Below, one piece after another: positions 40,752 to 51,593 of a stretch of DNA of 64,000 nt (the first letter of the stretch is position 1; every line of letters begins with the position of its first letter). The translations under genes were made by a program, and so were the position numbers. Below the pieces are notes generated by a model that searched no databases, was not told the origin of the DNA, and worked only from the letters and a program-made list of their open reading frames with translations. Source of the stretch: Ustilago trichophora (taxonomy: Eukaryota > Basidiomycota > Ustilaginomycetes > Ustilaginales > Ustilaginaceae); NCBI GenBank assembly GCA_900323505.1, contig OOIN01000002.1:2294001-2358000 (forward strand). The letters are read 5' to 3'.

Positions 40752-43700
40752 TCATGCAAAGGGAGGCACCAGCGGACCTTGTCCACTCTGCGCCCGTGGA
40801 CCGTTCAACTTCCTCGCCATGACCTTGATCGTCGTCTTGATCGTCGCCACGTCCGAGTCGCCATCTGTAAGACCTCGGGCGATGAGCACGCGCAGCTGAT
40901 CGCACAGCTGAAACCAGCGAGCCGAGGCACGTGTAACGTCCTGCATCTCTGGACAGCGGTTGAGATAGTGGAATGCGCCACCGCAGATGATGCATGTCTG
41001 TGCCGAGATGGTGAATGTCGGTCCATCGTCGTTGTCAGCGTTGCTGCCACCGTCGAGAGCTCCGATGGGCGGGAAGCTGTCGCCAGGCAGGCCTTGTAGC
41101 GAGGGAGAAGGCGATGGGCCCATGGAGGAGCGAGGCGAGCCACCGATGCTGCTTCGCGAAGACTTGACACGCGGCTTGCGGTAGTTGACCGCCACATCCA
41201 AGTTGAGCTTGTTCAGCTCCTTCTTCGACACGTCGACCCTTATCGGACTTCCACCAGAGAAGGCTGACAGACGCGACAGAGCAGCAGCGACTCGATTGGG
41301 CCTGCCTTGGGAAGGTGTAAGCGTCGATGCCGAAGGTGCAGGAGATGCAGCAGATCCTGCCAAGCTCGCAGCAGGAATCGATGCGGGAGGCCCCATGATA
41401 TCCGGGTCGACAAACACGTCTGATCGAGGCATGCCCGAGCGGATCGAAAGCTTGGCTGAAACATACACCGGCTTCACACCCGTGCCCTCGACAAACCTCT
41501 GCACGATCAACATCAAGTTTGGAGACGTCGTTGATGAAGGATTGGAGGCGACGAGCTGCGCAATCTTGGTCAACTCTGCATCGTCGCGGGCGGCGATGTT
41601 ACTCAGCCAAGCCGCCAATCGAGACTTTTCTCTCAGCACCTCCACTGCAGCTGCACTTGTCAGCGGTGTCGGCGGTGGAAGAGATGAATCGTTCGCAGGA
41701 GGCGAGTCGGCGATTTCAATCACGGTCGCTGCCGGCTTGCCAGCCTGCGCCATCTCCCAGTTTGCGATAGGAGCCAACCAAGGTGGCTGGGTCTTGGGTC
41801 GACGAAGCGCCAGCACCATATAAGTGGCAGTTCGAAGCAAGAGTTCTCGGATTTTTCTCCAGTCGAGGGCGATGGCACCACCGTGAGGGAGAGCAAGGAT
41901 CTGCGCAGGAACCGAGTCCTCCGCGATGATGCTGAATGCCGCTTCAAACAGGGCGCGAGGCACGTTGAAGGTCTGCATGTAGTAGTTGATGTGCGTGTTG
42001 GTCAGTTGGAAGCGCAAGTGGGGTGGTGGCAGATCCGGCACACTGTCGCTGAGCGATCTGGTGGCAACTTCCAGTGCAAAGTCGCTGTCGGGCAGAAGTG
42101 AAAGCATCACTCTGCGCATGGCTGCCAAGTGACCGGCACGGACAATCGCGATCGGGAGAGACAGATCGATATCACCGAGTGGCTCCGGGCGAGGCAGTCG
42201 GTGCTCGGCGATGAGCTCGCGTTGCAGTGGTGCGAGGCTCGGCAGTGACGGCTTGCTCTTCGTGGCTGCCGATGCAGAGGATGCTGCCGTAACTTTAGCA
42301 GGTTTGGCGGCAGTCGCTTTCGTCTTTGCAGCAGCGCCAGCAGCAGCAGCTGTTGCAGTAGCGACTGTGGAAGTCGAAGGAACAGGAGATGAGGTGACGG
42401 CTGCACCAGAACCGCTAACAGAAGCCTTGGCCGCGGCCGCAGCCGCGGCAGCGACAATAGCAGTGTTGGACGAGTTGAGCTGTCGACGTCGCAAAGCCTG
42501 AACAGCAGGAAGGAGCTCGTCTTCCTCCTGTACAGCATTCACCAACTCATCGCCATCGCTGTCGCTGATAGCGTCGGCTTCCTTGAAGTCTTCGTCGATG
42601 ACCGGCTTGGGCACCTTCTTGGGTCGTCCAGGACCTCGCTTGACTGGTGCTGGGGATGGGTTTTCGGCAGCTTCCTCCTCTGCGAGCATCGCCTTGATGC
42701 GATCTCGCCTCGAGGCACGCTTCTCCTGTACCTCTTTCTCGCGCATCTCCTCCGCATGCTTGGCTGCATCTTCTCGATGCTTCTGCAGCAGATCAGCCCA
42801 GAAATCATCGTCAACGGCCGCCGTGGGCGCAACGCCTTGCGCATCCGTGTCTGTCTGCTCGATTTCCCACACTCGTGCATACGAGAAATTGCCTTTTGGC
42901 TCGGCATTTGCGTTGTTGGCGTCGTCTTGCACCTTGTCGTCATCATCAACAGCGTCCTCTCGGCGCCGCAAGAGCGAGTCAAGATCCTCGTCCGTGTAGC
43001 GAATGTCGCGTTCCGACTCCTCCGTGCCGCCCTCAGCGAACAGGGCTTGCGCACCGAACTTGAGGATCGACTCGAGCTCTACTGGCCTTTCCTCCTCATT
43101 ATCCAGGTTTTGGACGATAAGATGCTCCAGCATCATCTTGCGCTTGGCTCCTTCGATGATCCTCTCCTCGGCCGTGCCCTTGCACATGAGGGTAAACACG
43201 AGCAGCTTCTTGGTCTGGCCGATACGGTGGGCACGCGCAATCGCCTGCATATCAACGTGTGGGTTCCAGTCAGGATCCATGATGATGACCGTGTCGGCGG
43301 TAGCGAGGTTGATTCCGACACCACCCGCACGTGTACTAATCATGTAGATGAAGTACGGCGAGTCAGGCGCGTTGAAGGCGTCGATGCCCTTCTGACGCTG
43401 CTTCTGACCGACGTCGCCATCCAGACGCAGGTACTTGTACCCTTCGCCACGCAGGAAGACCTCGACGATGTCGAGATTGATGACAAATTGCGAGAAGAGC
43501 AAAATGCGATGGCCACCGGCTTTGAGTTTGGGAAGCAGTCGTTGGAGGAGCGCAAGCTTGGCACTGGCATCAATCAGTCGCTGATGCTCCCACGTTGCCT
43601 CGTAGTTGGCTTCCCCTTCGAGCGTCTCGAGGTCCGGCGCGATGAGGTAGGGATGCTGGATACACTTGCGCAACTGCATGAGCGTGTTGTTGAGGTTGGT

Positions 43701-46700
43701 GATGGTCGACTTTTTGCCCTTCTTCGCGCCCGTCTCGCGAGATGCAGCAAGCGCCTGGATGTCTTCGATGTTGGACTGGAGGATGGAACGATAGATACGC
43801 TTTTGGATGGGACGAAGCGACGTCGGCACAATGAGCTCAATCTTGGGCGGCAGATCAAGCACTTCCTTCTTGAGTCGGCGAAGGAAATACGGCTTCAGGC
43901 GCTTCTGGAGCTCCTCGATCACCTCTGGCTTGAGAACGCTGTACTCGTTCTCGAGCGCTTTGACGTCTTTCCACTGTCCTCCGGGCTCGAGCCAGTTCAA
44001 CAGGTTGAAGAGCTCGGTCACGTTGTTGTTAAGAGGTGTACCGGTCATGATGACGCGATGCTCTGCATGCAACTCATTCAGACGCTTCATCAGCAACGAT
44101 TTGCCCGACTTGAGATTCTGGCCTTCGTCGACGATGACGACGTCCCAATGCTCCACCTTTCTCAGCGGCAGCGAGTCGATTCGGACGCTGGAGTCGGAGG
44201 CAACGACGACGTGGAACTTGATGGGTCGGATCGAGCCGCTCATCTTGTCGAGGGTCTTCTTTGAGTGGAAGAACTCGTACTTGGAGATCATGTCTCGCGC
44301 TTCGCCTTCGCCCCAGTATGGCACAACGCGGAATTGTGGCATCCACTTTTCGAACTCGCGCATCCAATTGGGAAGCGTCGCGTTGGGCACCACAACCAGG
44401 AATGGTCCGGCTTTGCCCTCCTTCCAGATGGATGCCAGGAAGGTGATGATCTGGACAGTCTTACCGAGACCCATCTCGTCGGCCAGGATACCAGGCTTCT
44501 GATTGTACCAGCCATATCGGAGCCAATTGACTCCTTCCAGCTGGAAATCAAGCAGGTCGCCGCCCTCGATGCAGAGAGGTTGGTCTTCGAGAGCTCGGAA
44601 GCGTGTACCAGATTTGGCAAGGCGACGCTCACGCTTGCTGCGCTTCTCGTCAGACGTCAGAGACGGGAAGGTGACCCTTTGGGCCACCAGGAAGGCACGA
44701 TACGCCTCTTGGGTGTCGTAGTAAATGTCGGACTGCTTGCGTCGCGTCGGAGGATCTTCCCACGTCGAGCCCTCATACGGCTGATCTTGCCACTTGATGA
44801 GCAGCTTGGCCACATGTACCCAGCTGCGGACGTAGTCGGAAGGCTCCAGCTTGTCCAGTGGGATCGTGTCTGAGCTGATAATCTCTCCGCTAGGATCTTC
44901 GTCATCATCGTCCTTCTTGATCGAAAAGTAGTACTTGACAGCCAAGATACGATCGGGCGTTCTCCACGTCTTGGGAATGCGGCGCTGAGCATCGGGCATG
45001 GGACCAGGCGGACCGATGTCGACCTCACCCGTTTCATCCACCTTGAGGGTCTTCTTGACGGATCTCTTCTCCCGCATCGGCGTTGATGGCAAGGCTCGGC
45101 CACCTCCGAGAGCAAGCGAGGCGCGATTTCTGCGTGCGCTGGCCAATGCAGCGGTGGACTCGATGAGCTCGGCAGGCTCCAGCTCAAGTCGACTACCCTT
45201 GGCAAGGAAATGAGAAAGCAAGTTCTGGTGGAGAATACGGATCCAGTCATGAGGGACCCATTCTGTTTCGCGGAAGGATTTGCCTTTGAATTTGACAAGG
45301 TACTCGCGTGGCAGATTCTCTCGAGGCGACAGTACTGCATAGTCGGCGCGCTTGGCCTCTTCGTCGTTCCAGAGAGAGCGATCGAGCTGGCGCCAGGCGA
45401 CGATCTTGTCCACGGCTGGCCAGCGGTGGCAGTCTGAACAAAGCCAGTCTTTCTCTTGGATCGACTTGGCAACCTCCTCGATTGACGTGTCCGTGTCGTT
45501 CTGGGCGCGTGCGAGACACTCGTAGTGCGTGGCACGCGAGCATCTTTTACAGCGGAATAGCTTGGAGGCCGTCAATTCGGCCGGTGGATCGGGATACTGA
45601 TTCAAAACGGCAGCCGTGAAGCCGAGCTGCTCGCCGATGGGGCGCTCGCCACGAACATCGGCCTTGCAAAGGGTGCAGTACGAGGCATAGCCAACGCAGT
45701 CGGGGCACGAGTCCGTGTCGACCATCTCGTCAATGTCGATTCGACGGACGGGTGCTGGTGCAGGGGCTTGCTCTCCAAAGACCGACCGGTGGCGCCTCGC
45801 CCTTTCTGTGTTGATACCGACGAGGATGATTTTTTGCGTGTCCAACGGAAGACAGCCCCAGTGCCAGGAGACCGAGCAGGTCTTGCACTCGAACCAGCCT
45901 CCACGATCTTCGAGCACCTCAATCCATTCCTCGGCCGCCTGTACGGCCGTGACGGCTCCCCACGCGTCATCCACTAGCGCCTTGCGTGCACGTCCGCGTG
46001 AGTCGATGCGTTCGGGCGACTTGTTGCGGAGCTTTTTGTTTTCGAGGTTCTGCGCGCGCTTGAGTTGACTGAGCGCCTTGTTGTAGAGAGGTAAGGTTGG
46101 ACCATCCGTGCAACGCTTGCAGCCCAGCCAGTGACGATCGGTCTGCGCCTCGGGCTGCTGGTAAGGCTCCGCGCTCTCGAACGAAGAGGCACTTTCAGCG
46201 TCGGAAACAACTTGAACCTCTTCGTCCCTGTCGACATCTTCTTCGGTCTGCTCTTCCTCGCTGGACTGCTCAGAGGGGCTGTAGCTGGCCTCGATGCGAT
46301 CGAGGAAGGGAACGCCTTGTACGTCACTAGACATGAGTGGCTCGTCGATGATGATGACAGGCACATTGATAAGAGTGGGTGGGTCCGTGATAGGCTCTGG
46401 AAGCTCTCCCTGCAAGGCGAATCGCATCTTGGGAGTACGGACTCGGGCAACGCGAGTACGTTTGACGGTCGCCTTCCTACGCGGGACTGTCCGAGTTGGC
46501 CTGCGTCGAGGAGCGCTGTTGGATGCACCCCTGCCGAGACGACGACGCTTGGCTCCCGAGGATGACCTAGAAGCCGCGGTCCTTTTGCGTTTAGTGCGCC
46601 TGCCGTACTCGTCAGAATCATCAGAGGTCTCCAACTCGTCTTCCTCCTGTTCGTCATCATCCTCCTCGTCCTCATCTTCTTCATCTTCAAAGTCGTCTTC

Positions 46701-47708
46701 GTCATTCTCTGTTGAGCGGCGATGAGATCGGCTCCTCGTAGCTTGACTGCGTTGTTTTCTCGGTCGGAAGATCCTGTTGAAGTCGTCTTCGTCATCATCA
46801 TCGTCATCGTCATCGACGACGAATGAGCGCATAGACTTGGCCGGGCGAGAATTGAAGGATTTGGAAGGCCCGGAGCGAGTGCGAGTGCGAGTGCGAGTGC
46901 CGGTGCCAGTGCTGGTGCCGGCGTTTCGCGTAGCGCCATTGCTCTGCATTCGACGCGTCGACCTGCGCACAGGTTCTGCAGCGTCGCTCGAGTCGTCAAG
47001 ATCGTCGATCTCTTGCTGCAGCGAGTCGCTGTCTTGATTAGAGAGATGGTCATCCTGGTCTTCGCTGGACTTGTCTGAGTCGTTGCTGAGCAAGGGTCGA
47101 CGCTGGCGTGGTGGAGCACGTCGCACGACGGCTGAGGAACGAGCGGCAGATGGACGGGATTGGCTCATGGTGGAGCGTGTGGTTGAGCGCGAGGCCAAAT
47201 TGGATGTCTGCTTTGTTGTCTCTTTCGTGCGCTTACCCGAACTACGCGATCGTCCTCCATTCATGGAAGCAATGATGTCGTCGATGTCGATATCACTGTC
47301 ATCACTCTCCTCTTCGTCATCCTCTTGATCTCTGTCGTTCATTTGGACATCATCCTCTTCCTTCTCAACAAAGGAATCCCGATGGGTTCTGCGCCTTGGA
47401 CTGGCTGTCTCTGTGCGTCGAGTAGACCTCGAAGTCGGTGTCCATCCACGCGGTCTTCCTCTTGATGCGGTCGATCCACTGGTGCGTGTCGAGCTAGGAC
47501 CAGCTGCCGAAGTCGATCTCGAGCTTGATCGCTGAGAACTCTGCGTGCTGTTATGGAACGATCGCGGAACTACGGCAGGCGCCTTGCCCTTACCTCTTTT
47601 GGAAGACTTTCTGTTGAGGGACCGAATATCTTCATCATCCGACAGGAATGACAGGTCGATGTCGTCGTCATCAATCTTGGACCGCGCGGCGCGTGATGAG
47701 GGCGGCAT
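40752..47708 (-). CDS. Mit1/Mi-2 (CHD3-like) SNF2-family chromatin remodeller
   Basis: This is a predicted nuclear ATP-dependent nucleosome remodeller, related to the Mit1 subunit of SHREC or CHD3/Mi-2. The frame opens with TTG, and the first ATG is at 47708 (MPPSSRAARSKIDDDD), giving 2318 residues. Residues 1-500 are acidic/basic low complexity. A double PHD-like Cys/His region follows at about 525-790 (HWLGCKRC, WFECKTC, DSCPDC, LFRCKRCS, DWLCSDCH). Chromo-type domains lie at about 815-1020, with LVKFKGKSFRETEWVPHDW in the first. The SNF2 ATPase has LADEMGLGKTVQIITFLASI, a DEGQ in place of DEAH (VVIVDEGQNLKSGKS), AGGVGINLATADTVI and QAIARAHRIGQTKK. An Ala-rich stretch and AT-hook-like KRGPGRPKKVPKP come next. 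The C-terminus ends with a CIICGGAFHYLNRCP zinc knuckle. A Harbinger-type element sits 337 bases upstream, in its promoter. Confidence 0.9.
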   Translation of the reverse strand: MPPSSRAARSKIDDDDIDLSFLSDDEDIRSLNRKSSKRGKGKAPAVVPRSFHNSTQSSQRSSSRSTSAAGPSSTRTSGSTASRGRPRGWTPTSRSTRRTETASPRRRTHRDSFVEKEEDDVQMNDRDQEDDEEESDDSDIDIDDIIASMNGGRSRSSGKRTKETTKQTSNLASRSTTRSTMSQSRPSAARSSAVVRRAPPRQRRPLLSNDSDKSSEDQDDHLSNQDSDSLQQEIDDLDDSSDAAEPVRRSTRRMQSNGATRNAGTSTGTGTRTRTRTRSGPSKSFNSRPAKSMRSFVVDDDDDDDDEDDFNRIFRPRKQRSQATRSRSHRRSTENDEDDFEDEEDEDEEDDDEQEEDELETSDDSDEYGRRTKRKRTAASRSSSGAKRRRLGRGASNSAPRRRPTRTVPRRKATVKRTRVARVRTPKMRFALQGELPEPITDPPTLINVPVIIIDEPLMSSDVQGVPFLDRIEASYSPSEQSSEEEQTEEDVDRDEEVQVVSDAESASSFESAEPYQQPEAQTDRHWLGCKRCTDGPTLPLYNKALSQLKRAQNLENKKLRNKSPERIDSRGRARKALVDDAWGAVTAVQAAEEWIEVLEDRGGWFECKTCSVSWHWGCLPLDTQKIILVGINTERARRHRSVFGEQAPAPAPVRRIDIDEMVDTDSCPDCVGYASYCTLCKADVRGERPIGEQLGFTAAVLNQYPDPPAELTASKLFRCKRCSRATHYECLARAQNDTDTSIEEVAKSIQEKDWLCSDCHRWPAVDKIVAWRQLDRSLWNDEEAKRADYAVLSPRENLPREYLVKFKGKSFRETEWVPHDWIRILHQNLLSHFLAKGSRLELEPAELIESTAALASARRNRASLALGGGRALPSTPMREKRSVKKTLKVDETGEVDIGPPGPMPDAQRRIPKTWRTPDRILAVKYYFSIKKDDDDEDPSGEIISSDTIPLDKLEPSDYVRSWVHVAKLLIKWQDQPYEGSTWEDPPTRRKQSDIYYDTQEAYRAFLVAQRVTFPSLTSDEKRSKRERRLAKSGTRFRALEDQPLCIEGGDLLDFQLEGVNWLRYGWYNQKPGILADEMGLGKTVQIITFLASIWKEGKAGPFLVVVPNATLPNWMREFEKWMPQFRVVPYWGEGEARDMISKYEFFHSKKTLDKMSGSIRPIKFHVVVASDSSVRIDSLPLRKVEHWDVVIVDEGQNLKSGKSLLMKRLNELHAEHRVIMTGTPLNNNVTELFNLLNWLEPGGQWKDVKALENEYSVLKPEVIEELQKRLKPYFLRRLKKEVLDLPPKIELIVPTSLRPIQKRIYRSILQSNIEDIQALAASRETGAKKGKKSTITNLNNTLMQLRKCIQHPYLIAPDLETLEGEANYEATWEHQRLIDASAKLALLQRLLPKLKAGGHRILLFSQFVINLDIVEVFLRGEGYKYLRLDGDVGQKQRQKGIDAFNAPDSPYFIYMISTRAGGVGINLATADTVIIMDPDWNPHVDMQAIARAHRIGQTKKLLVFTLMCKGTAEERIIEGAKRKMMLEHLIVQNLDNEEERPVELESILKFGAQALFAEGGTEESERDIRYTDEDLDSLLRRREDAVDDDDKVQDDANNANAEPKGNFSYARVWEIEQTDTDAQGVAPTAAVDDDFWADLLQKHREDAAKHAEEMREKEVQEKRASRRDRIKAMLAEEEAAENPSPAPVKRGPGRPKKVPKPVIDEDFKEADAISDSDGDELVNAVQEEDELLPAVQALRRRQLNSSNTAIVAAAAAAAAKASVSGSGAAVTSSPVPSTSTVATATAAAAGAAAKTKATAAKPAKVTAASSASAATKSKPSLPSLAPLQRELIAEHRLPRPEPLGDIDLSLPIAIVRAGHLAAMRRVMLSLLPDSDFALEVATRSLSDSVPDLPPPHLRFQLTNTHINYYMQTFNVPRALFEAAFSIIAEDSVPAQILALPHGGAIALDWRKIRELLLRTATYMVLALRRPKTQPPWLAPIANWEMAQAGKPAATVIEIADSPPANDSSLPPPTPLTSAAAVEVLREKSRLAAWLSNIAARDDAELTKIAQLVASNPSSTTSPNLMLIVQRFVEGTGVKPVYVSAKLSIRSGMPRSDVFVDPDIMGPPASIPAASLAGSAASPAPSASTLTPSQGRPNRVAAALSRLSAFSGGSPIRVDVSKKELNKLNLDVAVNYRKPRVKSSRSSIGGSPRSSMGPSPSPSLQGLPGDSFPPIGALDGGSNADNDDGPTFTISAQTCIICGGAFHYLNRCPEMQDVTRASARWFQLCDQLRVLIARGLTDGDSDVATIKTTIKVMARKLNGPRAQSGQGPLVPPFA

Positions 47709-48044
47709 TCCGAGAAGCTGAATTGGGGTGCCTGTTGTTCCTGATTGTCGATCTGCACAGATGATCAAAGCTTAAGTGGTCGATTGGCGTGGTTGTAGCA
47801 ACCTTCGAGCTATACAAATCCTGCTAGGCCGATTGCAGAAAGCAGAAGAGCATATTGTGATTGTGATGAGCACAAGGAAAAGCGACTCGAATTTGAGTTG
47901 ATTGGGGTCCAAGCGCGACAGCCATGCGCAGACCAATCGCTGCGCCGTTAAAATTCTCTCTCTGAATCCAAGCCGAAATGAAGGACTACTCAACGCGACA
48001 CGCGACTCAGCGATCCAAAGAGAAACGCAGCACAAAGTCACAGA
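47709..48044. other. left half of the split divergent promoter
   Basis: This is the upstream region of the remodeller. Before the transposon inserted it was joined to 52259..52588, as a spacer of about 670 bases between the remodeller and rfc4. I see no gene in it. Confidence 0.55.
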
Positions 48045-48045
48045 A

Positions 48046-48088
48046 GGGGGTATCAAATTTCTTGCGTTTTCAAAAACCCGTGTTTCTG
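48046..48088 (+). repeat. left terminal inverted repeat
   Basis: This 43-base repeat begins GGGGGTATCAAATTTCTTGC and is identical to the reverse complement of 52215..52257. Confidence 0.95.
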
Positions 48089-48118
48089 CAAGACTGAGTT
48101 TCACGAGAGATCTACTTT

Positions 48119-48130
48119 GCTTATATAAGC
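48119..48130 (+). promoter_or_regulatory. palindromic TATA element of the transposon
   Basis: GCTTATATAAGC is a perfect 12-base palindrome containing TATATAA, about 215 bases before the ATG of the accessory gene. It is a plausible TATA box for transposon transcription. Confidence 0.4.
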
Positions 48131-48140
48131 TCACTCAAGA

Positions 48141-48165
48141 GCCCAAAAACGCGCAAATTTTGGGC
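48141..48165. repeat. subterminal hairpin at the left end
   Basis: GCCCAAAA (48141-48148) and TTTTGGGC (48158-48165) are exact inverted arms around a nine-base loop. Such subterminal repeats often bind the transposase or its accessory protein. Confidence 0.6.
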
Positions 48166-48344
48166 GTTTCTGAAAACACGGCCATGGAGCTGGTTTTGTG
48201 GAGTTACAATGCGTAGTCACTCCTTTCTTCCTCCTCTCCTCTCCTCATCACAGTCGTCCCTCTCTCTTTCTCCCTATCAATGGTGCTCCTTCTCTTGACG
48301 GCCTTCATAACGCTCCCTTGTTTACACTTGTTTTATCTCTGATC

Positions 48345-49665
48345 ATGTCCAGCAGCAGCGACAACCTCGAAGATGCTGGCAGTCAGCCTTGTTCCGCACT
48401 GTCCGCACTGTCCGCACAGTCTGCACAATCCTTCGCTTCCAACATACAGTCAACCGGAGAACTTAGTTCAACAGACTTGCAGACCTCCTCTGCTTCCGCC
48501 GTCTTCCCTCCATCTTCGCAAAGCCTCATTCCATTCTCCACCCGATACGTCGCAGCCTCAAACAAGAAGAACTACATCTGGTCGACCGAGGATATTGTCC
48601 GTCTTGTCACAACCATCTATAGCAAAGAGAGGTATCAAAACGCCCTTCTTCCTTCTCGTGAAGGAACAGAAGACGACGCCAACAACAAGCTTCGCAAAGA
48701 GCCTGTCTGCCGTGAGATCTTCCAAAACCTCTTCCCTGGCGTTCCTGTCGACCCGAACCGCATCAAGACCAAGCTGAGGTGGCTCATCACCGCCTACCAC
48801 AAAGAGAAGAAGAAACTCTCGCTCACCGGAGCTGGAACGCTGCTCAGAGATCTGGATCCCTCCAGTCCAGTAAGTATAGCTGTCCTTTCTTGTCTTTGTT
48901 GCTTGCTGCTGATTGATGTTCATTCATTCTTTTCTATCACAGTCGTACATCTCTCGTTCTGCACTTGCTCAACGGCTTCCGTGGTTTGAAAAAATGCACG
49001 AGATGATGAATGGTTGTGTCCCGGCTGGACCAATCAGACTCTACACGACACCGCCCATCACTTTTCCAGACGAGCCTTTTGACATTGCCGGCGCTGCGCC
49101 TACCAACAATCCAGGCTATCCAATGGATGAAAGCGAAGACGACACCCCCCGCGATCACGCCAACCATGCTCATTCGGTGCCTCCGCTCCTTGACATGTTG
49201 GGTGATGTCTCTACTCCCCCTCTCCCTTCGCAGCCTGGCAGCAACGTCGCCGAGAACAATGCCGCTACCCCGACTCCTTCCCAGCGCTCGTCGGCGCCTC
49301 AAGACACCTTCTCCCCGAGCGCCTCTCCCTCTTCAAGTCTTTCATCCCCTGCAACAAAGCGCAAGCGTGGCGCTATGGATCAGAAACGAGACTCAATTGC
49401 CGAGGCTTTCTACAAATCATCTGTCGAAAGCCTTCAAATCAAATTGAAAGTTGAGCAGGAGCGCACCAGGCGAGAGGAGCTGCGCGAGTACGAGCGCACC
49501 AAGCGGGAGCAGATGCGTCTGCAGCACGAGAAGGACGAGAAAGAAAGAGAAGAGCGTGTGCGTGCTCAGGAACGCCAGATGATGCTCGAGATGGTGCGCT
49601 TGTTTGCCGGTCATAAAGGAGTTGACCCTGAGTGCAACACTGGATACCAGGACTCTCGGCACTAG
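48345..49665 (+). CDS. Harbinger accessory protein (SANT/Myb-like), two exons
   Basis: The exons are 48345..48869 and 48943..49665. The 73-base intron has donor GTAAGT and acceptor CACAG, and the frame is preserved (DPSSP joined to SYISRSALAQRL). The spliced product has 415 residues. A Ser-rich N-terminus is followed by a trihelix/Myb-like domain at about residues 75-150, with YIWSTEDIVRLVTTIYSKER, a conserved Trp (KLRWLITAYHKEKKK) and PWFEKMHEMM in exon 2. Then come an acidic linker, an NLS-like TKRKRG and a C-terminal coiled coil of Glu/Arg heptads near residues 335-400. Accessory proteins of this kind bring the Harbinger transposase to the nucleus and the element ends. It appears intact. 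The GTG-initiated extension upstream is not used. Confidence 0.85.
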
Positions 49666-49966
49666 TCTCTTTCCCCGCTCATCATACCCAATGTACCTCC
49701 CTCATCATACCCGCATCTTCTGTCCTGTAACATCTCTTGTAACATGTGTCCCTGCCTGTACAACATTCAATTGCATCCATTGTTGCAATCAAGTAATCAA
49801 AGTCGTGTCTGTCTCAAATGTAAGCCTTAATGTGGAGGCCGGATTGCAGGTTTAAAATTGAAGTATTGCGCGTGTCTTCAGTGAAGACCTCTTAACTCTT
49901 GACCACCATCACCACCTCCTCAACCACTGAATACGACACCATCTCCTCCGACCCACATCATCAATC
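49666..49966. other. spacer between the two transposon genes
   Basis: This 301-base stretch between the accessory gene stop and the transposase ATG is presumably the 3' UTR of one gene and the promoter of the other. I see no motif. Confidence 0.5.
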
Positions 49967-51523
49967 ATGGTTCGTTATAGCAGCAAGCAAAAACTGTTGA
50001 ACGACATTCTTTGCACATTAGAGACTACAATTCCAACAGAGCTCGAAGAGTACTGCAAGAGAGTGCAAGGATTGGATGCGCACTCCTACAACAGTCCAGG
50101 CGACTCCGAAGACTCCGATGACGATGACCCCATTCCCCTGTCTCGTCATCTTGTTAGTCTATATGCCTACATTGCCGACAAACGATACACGACTTCACGT
50201 ACAAAAACAGTGCAGAGAACGGACACATTGATCAACTTACTTGACCGGATGGCAAGCTCAAATGTTCGTACTTTTCGTGGCCTTGTTCGAATGTCACCAG
50301 AGGCATTCGATAAACTTGCACTTCGAATTCAACAGACGCCCAGCTTTGGGAGTGGATCGCTTTCACTCAACAGAGTTAGGCAGATCCTGTCCGTGGGTCT
50401 TTACAGACTGGGTCGCTCAGGCAATGGCGGAGGCGAGCGAGATGCTTCTCTTCAATGTGGCTGTAGCGTTGGGAGTCTGGTGGCGTGGACGGAACGGACA
50501 GTGTCTGGGTTGATGGAGATGAACAAGGAAGTCATGCAATTTGCATCGGAACAGGAAAGGAAGCAGGCATCTTCATGGGTGCGCAGAGTTACCGGCGTTG
50601 AAGAGTGGGGTAAAGGGTGGCTTGTTGTCGATGGCACTCACATTCCGCTGGCTTGGAAGCCAGCAATGCATGCTCGCGAGCACTACAGCTACAAAGGATT
50701 CCACAGCCTCAACGTGGCGCTGGTAGTAATGCCACATTCCCTCAGAATCGTAGAATCAGTTGTGGGTCAGCCGGGCAGCGCGCAAGACTCAAGGGTCTGG
50801 GCTTCTGGAAGCAATATCCTCAAGAAGCCTCGGTTGTATCTTGACGAAGGTGAGTTCATCTGGGTCGACGGAGGCTATGGCCATTCGGCCTTTACCGTTG
50901 GACCCTTCTCTCATATTGCTGCCGAGAAGAGCCGCGATCTTTGACACTTCAACTACATGCTTTCTCGGGTTTGGGTTCGGGTCGAACATGCCATTGCATA
51001 TCTCAAGAACCGCTTCCAATGTCTCATGGGCTACAGAGGCAATATCTACCGCGTCAAGGATCAGGATACTGCCGCCAAAACAATACAGGCTTGCATCATC
51101 GCACACACGTTTGCCAGCAGGTACGACCGATCCGATGACATTGCGGAGCTCTTGCGTCCGACTTTCTCAGAGGAGGAAGTGTATGATGTCATACAGTCAC
51201 TGGACCTGGACTCAACACCAGCGGTGGATCTCCAAGAAGTGCGCCGTGCCAATCAGCGGCGATACGAGCAAGAAACTGCTGCTGCTCACGAAGGACTATC
51301 GGGTTTTGCTGTGTCTCGTCTTCGAAGCTCTCAAGCGCACAACCTCCGCGAGGACATGTTTCAAGCACTCTTCCGATCTTCCGGAAGAGAGGAGGAGGAC
51401 ACCAATGCAATGTCAAGGCGCCATGAGAAGACAATACAGGACTACAACGAAATGACTTCGAATGCCTTGGCGAGGAGGAATGCCCGTGCAGGTGGTAGGC
51501 AATCAGCTTCCCTGCGCACTTAA
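49967..51523 (+). pseudogene. Harbinger DDE transposase with one in-frame stop
   Basis: This is a single open frame of 518 codons apart from a TGA at 50942-50944 (codon 326). The N-terminal half has the helical region of this family (FRGLVRMSPEAFDKLALRIQ). The RNase H-like core has the first Asp in WLVVDGTHIPLAW (residue 222), the second in EGEFIWVDGGYGHS (301) and the Glu in VEHAIAYLKNRFQ (340). The stop falls between the second Asp and the Glu, so the unread-through product of 325 residues lacks the third catalytic residue. The downstream frame is clean to 51523 and starts HFNYMLSRV, which shows that only one base need have changed. The C-terminus is a polar tail. No splice site that would skip the stop is apparent. 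Confidence 0.88.
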
Positions 51524-51593
51524 GGTTTCACATCATCAGCAACAAGCTTCTTTTGTCGTCATCAGCACCATCAACCAATACCATCACCACCAG

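Noticed and set aside
42756..44264. 502-codon plus-strand frame within the remodeller gene
   Set aside because: It lies opposite the SNF2 ATPase coding part, and its sequence is a mirror of codon usage with no family signature.
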